A DNA stretch of 64,000 nt, from contig NZ_CP013187.1 of the NCBI RefSeq assembly GCF_001444405.1, forward strand, positions 1,736,001-1,800,000, given 5' to 3'. The position numbers were made by a program, and so were the translations under genes. Under the pieces are notes generated by a model, which was given only the letters and a program-made list of their open reading frames with translations, ran no database searches and was not told the DNA's origin. The stretch comes from Pseudoalteromonas phenolica (lineage in GTDB: Bacteria; Pseudomonadota; Gammaproteobacteria; Enterobacterales; Alteromonadaceae). Positions within the stretch are counted from its first letter, which is position 1; each line of letters opens with the position of its first letter. This document shows, piece by piece, positions 35,240-43,427 of the stretch.

Positions 35240-35944
35240 ATGTCTCAACACGATTCTAAAAAAGTATTGATCGCACTTGATTATGATAATGAACAAGCAG
35301 CGTTAGACTTTGTTAAGCAACTTTCCCCTCAAACGTGTCGCCTTAAAGTCGGTAAAGAGATGTTCACCTATTTTGGTCCTCAATTTGTTAAACAACTAGT
35401 TGACTTAGGTTTTGATGTTTTCCTAGATTTAAAATTTCATGATATTCCTAACACGGTTGCTAAAGCTGTAACAGCAGCTGCTGAGCTAGGTGTGTGGATG
35501 GTTAACGTTCATGCTAGTGGCGGTCTAGAAATGATGCAAAAGGCAAAAGAAGCCTTAGCAAAATATGAAAATGCTCCATTACTGATTGCGGTAACTGTTC
35601 TAACAAGCATGGATCAGGCACAACTATCGCGTCTAGGTGTTGATAAAACGCCACAAGAGCAGGTTCTATATCTTGCTAAACTTGCTCAAGAAGCTGGCCT
35701 TGATGGTGTTGTTTGTTCAGCCCAAGAAGCTGAAAGTTTAAAAACTGAATTAGGTGCTGATTTCAAATTAGTAACACCAGGTATTCGTCCTGTTGGCGCA
35801 GATGTCGGAGACCAAAAGCGTATTATGACACCAAAGAAAGCGGTTGAAGCGGGGAGTGATTATTTAGTAATTGGACGACCAATTACTAAAGCCGAAGATC
35901 CTGTAAAAGCGTTAGAAGCCATTAATTTAGAAATTAATGCTTAA
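35240..35944 (+). CDS. pyrF: Orotidine 5'-phosphate decarboxylase
   Basis: Last enzyme of UMP synthesis, 234 aa TIM barrel. The catalytic Lys-Asp set is in FLDLKFHDIPNTV (about 62-74), with LIALDYD at the N-terminus and the phosphate-binding VTPGIRP and YLVIGRPI loops. It follows lapB by 32 bases and ends the operon at the terminator at 35966. Confidence 0.97.
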   Translation: MSQHDSKKVLIALDYDNEQAALDFVKQLSPQTCRLKVGKEMFTYFGPQFVKQLVDLGFDVFLDLKFHDIPNTVAKAVTAAAELGVWMVNVHASGGLEMMQKAKEALAKYENAPLLIAVTVLTSMDQAQLSRLGVDKTPQEQVLYLAKLAQEAGLDGVVCSAQEAESLKTELGADFKLVTPGIRPVGADVGDQKRIMTPKKAVEAGSDYLVIGRPITKAEDPVKALEAINLEINA

Positions 35945-35965
35945 TCTGAACGTTAAACGTTATAT

Positions 35966-35998
35966 AAAATAAAGGCAGCGTTAGCTGCCTTTATTTTA
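35966..35998. terminator. Bidirectional terminator between pyrF and the cvfB-like gene
   Basis: ATAAAGGCAGC-GTTA-GCTGCCTTTAT is flanked by A-rich and T-rich runs. Confidence 0.9.
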
Positions 35999-36005
35999 TT
36001 ATGAA

Positions 36006-36830
36006 TTATTTCAATGTAATTGACTTGGCTTCGATATCAATTAAGCCTTGTTTAAACAAACCACCTATGGCTTTTTTAAAGTTTGCTTTACTTGAACCAA
36101 AACGTTTTTTAATTTCTTCAGGGTCAGATTTATCGCCAAGAGGAATAAAACCTTCTGAGCTTTTAAGCTCAGACAAAATTTGTTCTCCTAGATCTTTAAA
36201 CTTCTGAACACCTTGTTTTTCAAGTACAACATCAATTTTACCATCTTCACGAACTTGTTTGATAAAACCTTTCAATTTCTGACCGATAAACAGTCTTTTG
36301 AAAACGGTATTAAAAAACACAACACCTGTATGATTATTATTAATGATGACTTTAAAGCCAATATCAGTCTTAGAAGCGACGATTAAATCGACTTCTTCGT
36401 TAGGTTTATATGACGGTGTTTCTTTGTCTAAAAATTTCTTTAAGTTACTCGATGCGCAAATACGTTTACTTGCATTATCTAAATATAATTTAACAAGATA
36501 ACTATAGCCTTCACGCATTTTTGGCTTTTGTTCATTGTAGGGAGACAAAATATCTTTATCGATACCAATATCTAAGAAAGCACCAATCTTATTTATTTCT
36601 TTAACACGTAATAAGGCGAAATCGCCTACTTGTGCAATTACATCTTTAGTCGTAGCAGTAGGGTGACCTAAATTATCTTGATATATGAAAACCTGAACGC
36701 TATCACCTTCTTCTAAATACTCTGGTACTTCAGATTTCTTTAGAAAAACTTCGCCTAGTTGACCGCCGTCTAAATAAGCCCCTTCAGCGCAAAGCTCAGT
36801 GATTTGTAAATGTTGTTTTGTGCCTAACAT
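36006..36830 (-). CDS. CvfB-like S1 RNA-binding protein
   Basis: A 274-aa cytoplasmic protein with several S1/S1-like domains and a C-terminal winged-helix-like part (about 215-274). GAYLDGGQLGEVFLKKSEVP and the GAFLDIGIDKDILSP stretch are typical of the CvfB/YitL family; CvfB is a virulence and RNA-binding regulator in Staphylococcus, but its role in marine gammaproteobacteria is not known. It starts two bases after the DEAD-box helicase stop, so the two RNA proteins form one transcription unit. Confidence 0.88.
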   Translation of the reverse strand: MLGTKQHLQITELCAEGAYLDGGQLGEVFLKKSEVPEYLEEGDSVQVFIYQDNLGHPTATTKDVIAQVGDFALLRVKEINKIGAFLDIGIDKDILSPYNEQKPKMREGYSYLVKLYLDNASKRICASSNLKKFLDKETPSYKPNEEVDLIVASKTDIGFKVIINNNHTGVVFFNTVFKRLFIGQKLKGFIKQVREDGKIDVVLEKQGVQKFKDLGEQILSELKSSEGFIPLGDKSDPEEIKKRFGSSKANFKKAIGGLFKQGLIDIEAKSITLK

Positions 36831-36832
36831 AA

Positions 36833-38158
36833 TTATTCCTCAGTTGGCTTTGGCTTACGTCTTAATGGTGCTGCACCATCCACGTCGAATGGCGCAGGGA
36901 TAGGCTTTTTATTTTTCTTAATCGGTTTTTTATATGGTTTTTTCTTAACCTTTTTAACCGTATCTTTTGATTTAGGGTTAACTTTTTTTGCCGGTTTTGG
37001 TGGCCTAAGGCCTTTAAATTTACCCTCTAACCCTTCAATGACTTTAAAATCAGGGATTTCGTGTAAATATGACTTAATGGCAAGGTAACTCTTCCAATCC
37101 TTTGGACCGACAAATGATACCGCAACACCTTTAAAGCCGGCACGTCCAGTCCGACCAATTCGGTGCACATACTCTTCGGCTTGTTTAGGGAGATCGAAGT
37201 TAATAACATGCGTGACGCTTAACAAGTCAAGACCGCGCGAAGCAACGTCTGTGGTCACTAATACTTTAAATAAACCGCGACTAAAAGAGTCCATAATATC
37301 TAAGCGTTTAGCTTGCGTTAAATCACCTGCAAGACCTACTGCAGAGATATCCATTTCTTTCAGTAGTTCACTAATGCGCTGAGTGTCGTTTCTTGTTGCT
37401 GTAAAAATGATGCATTGACCAACAGAGTCATCAGTAACTAAATGTTTGAGAAGTGCTTCTTTGTGATCAAGGTGATCAGCAAAATATAGCGCTTGCTCAA
37501 TGTCGTCGTGCTTCTGTTGAGCATCACTCAAAATGATGCGCTTTGGTGTTTTTAATAACTGACGAGAAGTGACTTCAACTTGTGCATGATCTAAAGTCGC
37601 AGAAAATAGCAATGTCTGCCTTAGACGATGGTCAGCGGATTGGTTGATTAAGTTTAATTGTTCTTCGAAACCTAAATCTAACATACGATCGGCTTCATCA
37701 AAGATTAACAGTTCTAAACCGTTTAATTGCACGGTGTTTTGAGAAAGATGATCAGCTAAGCGACCAGGGGTAGCTACAACAATGTGTGGATTCTTACGAA
37801 GTGCTTTAACTTGGTCGTTAAAGTTCTCACCGCCAAGGATTTTCACTAAAGAAATATTAGTGCTTGCAATTAACAGTCGGCATTGATTAAAAACTTGTGT
37901 CGCGAGTTCACGTGTAGGTGCAATGATAAGCGCTCTTGGATCGCGTTTACTTAATGCTTTTTGTTTCATTATTCTGTGCACTGCAGGCAGTAAGAAAGCC
38001 AATGTCTTACCAGAGCCAGTTTTAGATTGTGCAAATACATCGTGACCTGCGATTGCAGTCGGAACGGCCTGAGCCTGAATTTCAGTAGGTGAAACTATCC
38101 CTTGGTGCGAAAGTTGTTGAGCCAAGCGGCTATCAATACCTAATTCGGTAAATTGCAA
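36833..38158 (-). CDS. DEAD-box ATP-dependent RNA helicase
   Basis: A 441-aa helicase. Q motif GIVSPTEIQAQAVP (about 19-32), Walker A SKTGSGKT, motif Ia PTRELATQV, motif II DEAD, motif III SAT, and C-domain motifs VATSRGLD-like VASRGLD and HRIGRTGR. A Lys/Pro-rich basic tail (about 378-441) should bind RNA. It resembles SrmB/RhlE-type helicases, involved in ribosome assembly or RNA decay, but I cannot settle the orthologue. The start is TTG 38158 with GGAG nine bases upstream; no alternative ATG exists. Likely operon with the cvfB-like gene. Confidence 0.9.
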   Translation of the reverse strand: MQFTELGIDSRLAQQLSHQGIVSPTEIQAQAVPTAIAGHDVFAQSKTGSGKTLAFLLPAVHRIMKQKALSKRDPRALIIAPTRELATQVFNQCRLLIASTNISLVKILGGENFNDQVKALRKNPHIVVATPGRLADHLSQNTVQLNGLELLIFDEADRMLDLGFEEQLNLINQSADHRLRQTLLFSATLDHAQVEVTSRQLLKTPKRIILSDAQQKHDDIEQALYFADHLDHKEALLKHLVTDDSVGQCIIFTATRNDTQRISELLKEMDISAVGLAGDLTQAKRLDIMDSFSRGLFKVLVTTDVASRGLDLLSVTHVINFDLPKQAEEYVHRIGRTGRAGFKGVAVSFVGPKDWKSYLAIKSYLHEIPDFKVIEGLEGKFKGLRPPKPAKKVNPKSKDTVKKVKKKPYKKPIKKNKKPIPAPFDVDGAAPLRRKPKPTEE

Positions 38159-38278
38159 AGTTACTACTCCAAATAAAGTTTAAGCAGCAATTATATCAAA
38201 CAGAGTTCTGCAACACAGGGATATTTTAGCTTTATTAGTGCATTTTTTTGTTAAATCCGTACAATACCGCCTCCGGCG

Positions 38279-38330
38279 CCGGATTTACGATCCGGTAGTT
38301 AGCTATTAGTCGTGCTTAAGAACTAATAGC
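38279..38330 (+). other. Two hairpins in the trhO leader
   Basis: CCGGAT-TTACG-ATCCGG (38279-38295) and GCTATTAGT-N11-ACTAATAGC (38302-38330) stand side by side just upstream of the trhO start (38357). No known riboswitch is recognised. The second could act as a small attenuator, though no U-tract follows. Confidence 0.45.
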
Positions 38331-38356
38331 CTTATTCAAAGCTAATTAGGAATATT

Positions 38357-39346
38357 ATGTCTGCTCAATATGTTGTATGTGCACTTTATAAATTCGTTTC
38401 ATTACCAAACTTCAAAGAAATTCGTCAGCCTCTTTTAGAGGTGATGGAAGCAAATGAAGTACGTGGTACTTTGCTTCTTGCTGCTGAAGGTATTAACGGT
38501 ACTGTTGCTGCAAAACGTGAAGGTATTGATACATTACTTGCTTGGTTAGATGCGCAACCAGGTTTAGATAATATTGTTTCTAAAGAGTCTTACGACGAAA
38601 CGTGTCCGTTCTATAGAACAAAAGTAAAACTAAAAAAAGAAATCGTGACTATGGGTGTGGAAGGTATCGACCCGTTAAAAGTGGTTGGTTCTTACGTTAA
38701 GCCAAAAGATTGGAATGCACTGATTTCAGACCCAGATGTTGTGGTTGTTGATACACGTAATGATTACGAAATTGAAATTGGCACCTTTAAACATGCTATT
38801 GACCCAAACACTAAGACTTTCCGTGAATTCCCTGAGTGGGCAGAGAAAAATCTAGACCCTACTAAAAATAAGAAAGTTGCCATGTTCTGTACAGGCGGCA
38901 TTCGTTGTGAAAAGTCGACTGCGTATATGAAAGAGCAGGGTTTTGATGAAGTTTACCACTTAGAAGGCGGTATTCTTAAGTATCTTGAAGAAGTACCAAA
39001 AGATGAATCTTTATGGGAAGGTGAGTGTTTTGTATTCGATAACCGTGTAGCCGTTGACCATGACTTACAAAAAGGTCAATACGACCAGTGTCATGCTTGC
39101 CGGATGCCGATTACTGAAGAAGAAAAACAAAAGCCTGAATATGAAGAGGGGGTTTCTTGTCACCACTGTATCGATAATGTAACTGAAGAGCAGCGTGCAC
39201 GCTTCGCTGAGCGCCAAAAGCAAATGAAATTAGCGCAAGAGCGCGGCGAAGGTCATATAGGGCATGAAGCTCAGGAAGCTTTACTACAGCGTAAGCAAGC
39301 AAAACAGCAGCAAAAAGAAGCGCAACGAAAAGCTTTAAAATCATAA
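38357..39346 (+). CDS. trhO: tRNA uridine-34 5-hydroxylase TrhO (rhodanese domain)
   Basis: A 329-aa enzyme (YceA) that hydroxylates U34 of tRNAs, the first step to cmo5U/mo5U. An N-terminal domain (GTLLLAAEGINGTVA) is followed by a rhodanese domain with VDTRNDYEIEIGTFKHA and the catalytic Cys in MFCTGGIRCEKST. A Cys-rich Zn-binding-like part (CHACRMP, CHHC) and a Gln/Lys-rich tail end the protein. ATG follows AGGA. Confidence 0.95.
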   Translation: MSAQYVVCALYKFVSLPNFKEIRQPLLEVMEANEVRGTLLLAAEGINGTVAAKREGIDTLLAWLDAQPGLDNIVSKESYDETCPFYRTKVKLKKEIVTMGVEGIDPLKVVGSYVKPKDWNALISDPDVVVVDTRNDYEIEIGTFKHAIDPNTKTFREFPEWAEKNLDPTKNKKVAMFCTGGIRCEKSTAYMKEQGFDEVYHLEGGILKYLEEVPKDESLWEGECFVFDNRVAVDHDLQKGQYDQCHACRMPITEEEKQKPEYEEGVSCHHCIDNVTEEQRARFAERQKQMKLAQERGEGHIGHEAQEALLQRKQAKQQQKEAQRKALKS

Positions 39347-39348
39347 TT

Positions 39349-39378
39349 AAAAAAGCGCTCGATTGAGCGCTTTTTTTG
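39349..39378 (+). terminator. Intrinsic terminator after trhO
   Basis: AAAAAAGCGCTC-GATT-GAGCGCTTTTTTT, two bases after the stop codon. Confidence 0.93.
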
Positions 39379-39460
39379 TTGCCCAATACGGTTGTTTTAT
39401 AGCCAGTATATTTGTTAGTCTTATAAAGATATTAATAATAATAAAATCATGTGACATTTT

Positions 39461-39832
39461 ATGGGCAATCTATTTTTAAAAGAAAAAGAGAATTGGTGGG
39501 CTTGGCTATTGTGGTCGTTGATTGGAGCTAGTCTTTCTTTCTATTCATCTTATGTCACTGAGCAAGTTCACTATCTTTTTATCCCTGCTTCATTTTTGCT
39601 TTTTGGACTCACTTGGTGGATGAACTATAGTAAACGCTATGAATTTTCCAGAGCTTTTAAAGTACTGCTTTTTGTCGGAAGCATTTCATTTGCTCCGCTT
39701 TTATATACACAAAATTATGCTTTAGATGAATTGACCAAGCTTTTTGTAGACACAGGATTTGTATTTTTAAGCCTTACTTTAGTTAGCTTAATGGGGGCTT
39801 TGATAGCAAAACGACCAAAACAGTATTATTAG
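39461..39832 (+). CDS. Small membrane protein of unknown function
   Basis: A 123-aa protein with four predicted transmembrane helices (about 12-31, 36-53, 65-82, 95-113), rich in Trp and Phe near the N-terminus (KENWWAWLLW). No family recognised. There is no clear Shine-Dalgarno before ATG 39461. It lies between the trhO terminator and tRNA-Ser. Real coding is supported by the even hydrophobic helices and an unbroken frame. Confidence 0.65.
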   Translation: MGNLFLKEKENWWAWLLWSLIGASLSFYSSYVTEQVHYLFIPASFLLFGLTWWMNYSKRYEFSRAFKVLLFVGSISFAPLLYTQNYALDELTKLFVDTGFVFLSLTLVSLMGALIAKRPKQYY

Positions 39833-39917
39833 TAATCAAACAATCTAATATTGGTTCTTTTTTTAAAAATAGTACTTTACAAGAATTATAAAACTCTCTA
39901 TTATTCGCGCCAACAAC

Positions 39918-40008
39918 GGAGAGATGGCTGAGTGGTTGAAAGCACCGGTCTTGAAAACCGGCATACGTTAATAGCGTATCTAGGGTTCAAATCCCTATCT
40001 CTCCGCCA
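39918..40008 (+). tRNA. tRNA-Ser (UGA)
   Basis: A 91-base tRNA. Acceptor GGAGAGA pairs with TCTCTCC, the discriminator is G and CCA is encoded. The anticodon loop CTTGAAA gives TGA, reading UCA/UCG-type serine codons. The long variable arm (CATACGTTAATAGCGTATC region) is the class II hallmark of tRNA-Ser, and the T-arm holds GGTTCAAATCC. A terminator follows at 40019. Confidence 0.98.
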
Positions 40009-40018
40009 CCTCATTCCC

Positions 40019-40043
40019 AAAACCGCCTTTAGGCGGTTTTTTT
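40019..40043 (+). terminator. Intrinsic terminator after tRNA-Ser
   Basis: AAACCGCC-TTTA-GGCGGTTTTTTT starts about 10 bases after the tRNA 3' end. Confidence 0.92.
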
Positions 40044-40057
40044 CGTTTGGAGGAAGT

Positions 40058-40429
40058 ATGAAACTTGATTTGGTAAAGCGTTTTTCACTTTGGATCATTT
40101 TTAGTTTTTTCTATGTCAGTGGTTTGGAAATGGCATTGCAATTATCAATCGATGCACAACAAGACCCAAATCTTCTTAACACCGTTCTATACACATTTCT
40201 ATTTAATCTATTAGTTGGTCATTTAATTGTGAAGTACGAAAAAATATGGCCAATATTCTGCGCAATGATAGTTGGTGCTTTTGGTATCATTGGCTTTGGG
40301 TATTTTTTCACTGAGCAACTTATCGATTACAGCAAAGAGTTAAAACTTGCCTTGGTATTAAGCTTACCGTTTGCAACATTTGTTGTGATAGAACTCAAAA
40401 AATTAATGGATAAGCAGCAAGCAGAGTAA
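40058..40429 (+). CDS. Small membrane protein of unknown function
   Basis: A 123-aa protein with four hydrophobic helices (about 8-26, 42-58, 63-85, 98-113) and charged ends (MKLDLVKR, KLMDKQQAE). ATG 40058 has GGAGGA five to nine bases upstream and is clearly the start; the frame runs back through the tRNA, which is not coding. No family recognised. It lies only 15 bases after the tRNA terminator and has no obvious promoter of its own, so leakage from the tRNA promoter may feed it. Confidence 0.75.
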   Translation: MKLDLVKRFSLWIIFSFFYVSGLEMALQLSIDAQQDPNLLNTVLYTFLFNLLVGHLIVKYEKIWPIFCAMIVGAFGIIGFGYFFTEQLIDYSKELKLALVLSLPFATFVVIELKKLMDKQQAE

Positions 40430-40443
40430 CCTTTATCTCAATC

Positions 40444-40462
40444 TGCAGTGTGTTACACTGCA
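40444..40462. promoter_or_regulatory. Palindrome over the presumed fklB promoter
   Basis: TGCAGTGT-GTT-ACACTGCA is a perfect 8-bp inverted repeat 33 bases upstream of the fklB ATG. TACACT inside it could be the -10 element. It could be an operator or start-site hairpin; no regulator is assigned. Confidence 0.4.
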
Positions 40463-40494
40463 ACATTCTTTAAATTAAAAAAGCGAAAATTTAC

Positions 40495-41112
40495 ATGTCT
40501 GATTTATTTAATACAGGTGCAGAAAAAGCAAGCTACGGTATCGGTCTTCAAATGGGCGAGCAGCTTAAAGCTAACCCTTTCGACGGTCTTAACCTTCACT
40601 CAGTGTTTGAAGGTATGAAAGATGCGTATGCTGGTGAAGCACTTCGTGTTGAAATCCCTGAAATTCAAGCTGCATTTGAAGCTATCAATGCAGAAATTCA
40701 AAAGCGTCGCGAAGAAGAAGCTAAAGTTTTAGCTGCTGAAGGTACGGCTTTCCTAGAAGACAACGCTAAGCGTGCAGAAGTAACAGTTACTGAGTCAGGT
40801 CTACAGTACGAAGTACTAGCAACAGGCGAAGGTGACAAGCCAGCTGCAGATTCAACTGTACGTGTTCATTACCACGGTACATTAATCAACGGTACAGTGT
40901 TCGACAGTTCTGTTGAACGTGGTCAACCTGCTGAATTCCCAGTAAATGGTGTTATCAAAGGTTGGACTGAAGCACTTCAACTAATGGCGCCTGGTGCTAA
41001 ATTCCGTCTATATATCCCACATGACCTAGCATACGGTGAGCGTGGTGCTGGTGCATCAATCGCACCTTTCTCAACTCTAATCTTTGATGTTGAGCTATTA
41101 GAAGTTCTTTAA
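40495..41112 (+). CDS. fklB: FKBP-type peptidyl-prolyl cis-trans isomerase FklB
   Basis: A 205-aa isomerase (E. coli FklB is 206). The N-terminal dimerisation part (ASYGIGLQMGEQLK) leads by a long helix to the FKBP domain at about 100-205: VRVHYHGTLINGTVFDSSVERG, FPVNGVIKGWTEALQLM and LAYGERGAGASIAPFSTLIFDVELL. No signal peptide, so it acts in the cytoplasm on proline bonds or as a folding helper. Confidence 0.95.
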   Translation: MSDLFNTGAEKASYGIGLQMGEQLKANPFDGLNLHSVFEGMKDAYAGEALRVEIPEIQAAFEAINAEIQKRREEEAKVLAAEGTAFLEDNAKRAEVTVTESGLQYEVLATGEGDKPAADSTVRVHYHGTLINGTVFDSSVERGQPAEFPVNGVIKGWTEALQLMAPGAKFRLYIPHDLAYGERGAGASIAPFSTLIFDVELLEVL

Positions 41113-41164
41113 TTAAGAATTTATTGCTCGAATTCAATGTCACAACAGTGAATTGAATCAGCTA

Positions 41165-41198
41165 TAAAAAATCCCCGTTTTGTACGGGGATTTTTTTT
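41165..41198 (+). terminator. Intrinsic terminator after fklB
   Basis: AAAATCCCCG-TTTTGTA-CGGGGATTTTTTTT, about 55 bases after the stop. Confidence 0.92.
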
Positions 41199-41232
41199 GC
41201 ACAAGATTTTGGTTCATCTTTTCGTAACACAC

Positions 41233-41260
41233 AAAAAAAGCGCCAATTTGGCGCTTTTTA
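41233..41260 (-). terminator. Intrinsic terminator after asnS
   Basis: AAAAAAGCGCC-AATT-TGGCGCTTTTT-type stem, 14 bases after the asnS stop on the minus strand and T-rich on both sides. Confidence 0.85.
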
Positions 41261-41274
41261 TAAACTAATGCAGA

Positions 41275-42672
41275 TTAATAGTTTGCATTACCTTTAGTAC
41301 GAGGGAAGGCGATCACGTCACGTACATTGCCCATGCCTGTTACATAAGCAACTAAACGCTCAAAACCAAGACCAAAGCCTGAGTGAGGCACTGTGCCATA
41401 CTTACGCAGATCGCGGTACCAGCTGTAGTCTTCTTTGTGTAGACCCATTTCTTCTAAACGTGCATCTAGTACATCTAAACGTTCTTCACGTTGAGAACCA
41501 CCGATGATCTCACCGATACCTGGTGCAACAACGTCCATAGCAGCTACTGTTTTGCCATCTTCATTCTGGCGCATGTAGAATGCTTTAATGTCACGAGGGT
41601 AGTTTTTAATTACTACTGGTGCTTTAAAGTGCTCTTCAGCAAGATAACGTTCGTGCTCAGATTGTAAATCTACTCCCCATTCAACTGGGAACTCAAATTT
41701 CTTACCGCAGTTTTCAAGGATTGTAATTGCATCAGTATAATCAACTTGTGCGAAATCTTTTTCAACAAACTCTTCTAAACGAGAGATTGCTGTTTTTTCG
41801 ATACGTTGTGCGAAAAATTCCATATCATCACGACGCTCATCAAGTACTGCTTTAAATACATATTTAAGCATATCTTCAGCTAGGCTCGCGATGTCTTCTA
41901 AATCAGCAAATGCAACTTCAGGCTCTACCATCCAGAACTCAGCAAGGTGACGAGACGTATTTGAGTTCTCAGCACGGAAAGTTGGACCAAATGTGTAGAT
42001 CTTCGACATCGCACTGGCGTATGTTTCACCATTTAACTGACCTGATACTGTTAAGAAAGCTTCTTTACCAAAGAAATCTTCAGCGTAGTCAATGTCACCC
42101 TTATCCGTAAGTGGTAAGTTCTGCATATCTAACGTTGAAACACGGAACATTTCACCCGCACCTTCACAGTCACTCGCTGTGATGATTGGTGTACTGATCC
42201 ACATGTAACCACGTTCGTGGAAGAAACGGTGAATTGCTTGTGATAAACAGTTGCGAACACGTGTAACAGCACCAATTACGTTTGTACGTGGACGTAAGTG
42301 CGCGTGTTCACGTAAGAATTCGATACTATGGCGCTTTGCAGCCATAGGGTAAGTATCTGGGTTTTCAACTAAACCGATAACTTCAACTGTATCAGCTTGG
42401 ATTTCGAAAGCTTGGCCTTGGCCCTGAGACTCAACCAGTTTACCCGTTACGCTAACTGAACAACCAGCAGTTAAATTGGTAACTTCATCATAATTATTGA
42501 GCGAATTCGGAACAACTGCTTGAATAGGGTTAAAACAAGAACCGTCGTGTACGGCTAAGAAAGAAATACCTGCTTTAGAATCGCGGCGTGTACGGATCCA
42601 ACCTTTTACTGTTACTTGGCTGTCTACCGCAACGGTGCCTTTAAGTAGCTCCGTTATCGCTATGTGGCTCAT
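41275..42672 (-). CDS. asnS: Asparaginyl-tRNA synthetase
   Basis: Class IIb synthetase of 465 aa (E. coli 466). OB-fold anticodon domain at about 15-100 (VTVKGWIRTRRDSKAGISFL), catalytic domain with motif 1 around FFHERGYMWISTPIIT, motif 2 FRAENSNTSRHLAEFWMVEPE and motif 3 GFGLGFERLVAYVTG. ATG 42672 is placed after GGAG; a GTG two codons upstream would put the ribosome site too close. The leader begins with a perfect CGTACC hairpin (42717-42732). Confidence 0.97.
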   Translation of the reverse strand: MSHIAITELLKGTVAVDSQVTVKGWIRTRRDSKAGISFLAVHDGSCFNPIQAVVPNSLNNYDEVTNLTAGCSVSVTGKLVESQGQGQAFEIQADTVEVIGLVENPDTYPMAAKRHSIEFLREHAHLRPRTNVIGAVTRVRNCLSQAIHRFFHERGYMWISTPIITASDCEGAGEMFRVSTLDMQNLPLTDKGDIDYAEDFFGKEAFLTVSGQLNGETYASAMSKIYTFGPTFRAENSNTSRHLAEFWMVEPEVAFADLEDIASLAEDMLKYVFKAVLDERRDDMEFFAQRIEKTAISRLEEFVEKDFAQVDYTDAITILENCGKKFEFPVEWGVDLQSEHERYLAEEHFKAPVVIKNYPRDIKAFYMRQNEDGKTVAAMDVVAPGIGEIIGGSQREERLDVLDARLEEMGLHKEDYSWYRDLRKYGTVPHSGFGLGFERLVAYVTGMGNVRDVIAFPRTKGNANY

Positions 42673-42716
42673 CTTCACTCCAATGATTTAGTTACTCTAA
42701 TAATTATTTAAACTGT

Positions 42717-42732
42717 CGTACCCTTTGGTACG
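42717..42732 (-). other. Hairpin at the 5' end of the asnS leader
   Basis: CGTACC-AAAG-GGTACG (minus strand) is a perfect 6-bp hairpin just after a TAAGATAAT-like -10 stretch, so it may form the extreme 5' end of the asnS mRNA. Confidence 0.4.
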
Positions 42733-42902
42733 AGGGCATTATCTTACCTGTGATGAGCAAATAAAAAAACCATTTATGACAACTCTTTTCAGGTCAATTG
42801 CACTAAATAACACTCTATATATAAGTATCATGACTAATTTGCATAAATATGGCATCATTGGAGTATATTCAGTGATAAAAATAAGTAATTAGTTGAGAGG
42901 CA

Positions 42903-43337
42903 ATGAAGCAAGTTTTTATTCTAAGAGGGCTCCCAGGTTCAGGCAAAAGCCATTATGCACAAAACTTAGTCGACGAACTCGTCGCAGGTGACGAAACACA
43001 ATACGCGATTTGTGCAACGGACGACTACTTTTATAACGAACAAGGTGAGTATCATTTCGATAAATTCAAGCTATCAGAATTTCATAATTTGAACCTTGCT
43101 CGTTATATCAATGCGCTTGCTGAGGGCATCCCACTTGTGATCGTTGATAACACTAACATTAAAAAATGGGAGTTTGTCGCGTATGCACAAGCAGCCCATG
43201 CGTTAGGTTATCAAGTTAAAGAAGTAGTGGTTGGTGAGATCAAAGATAAATCGTTACAACATTTATATGCTAAACGTAATACACATAACGTCGCTTTAAG
43301 AACTATTAGTAAAATGGCCTATATGTTTGAGTGGTAA
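42903..43337 (+). CDS. Small P-loop kinase-like protein (N4BP2/zeta-toxin-like)
   Basis: A 144-aa ATP-binding protein. Walker A GLPGSGKSHYA is at residues 9-19, ATDDYFY follows like the DD of polynucleotide/zeta kinases, and IVDNTNIKKWEF (about 79-90) is the N4BP2-like signature. A basic RNTHNV segment may act as lid. Such small kinases are seen in many bacteria without a settled substrate; a phosphotransfer to nucleic acid ends or a small metabolite is the family guess. ATG follows GAGAGG. It stands alone, divergent from asnS, and ends at the terminator at 43385. Confidence 0.75.
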   Translation: MKQVFILRGLPGSGKSHYAQNLVDELVAGDETQYAICATDDYFYNEQGEYHFDKFKLSEFHNLNLARYINALAEGIPLVIVDNTNIKKWEFVAYAQAAHALGYQVKEVVVGEIKDKSLQHLYAKRNTHNVALRTISKMAYMFEW

Positions 43338-43384
43338 TGTTTGTTTTAATATTTAGATTTAACTCCTGAAATAAAATTAAATAT

Positions 43385-43412
43385 AAAAAAACCCGCTCAG
43401 AGCGGGTTTTTT
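43385..43412. terminator. Bidirectional terminator between the P-loop gene and ald
   Basis: AAAAAACCCGCT-CAG-AGCGGGTTTTTT lies between two convergent genes. Confidence 0.93.
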
Positions 43413-43427
43413 CATTTCGCTTATAGA

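Noticed and set aside
39918..40043. Integrated element at tRNA-Ser
   Set aside because: No integrase, no direct repeat of the tRNA end, and ordinary core genes follow on both sides.
39932..40057. N-terminal extension of the small membrane protein through the tRNA
   Set aside because: It would be translated from tRNA and terminator sequence; ATG 40058 has a strong ribosome site.
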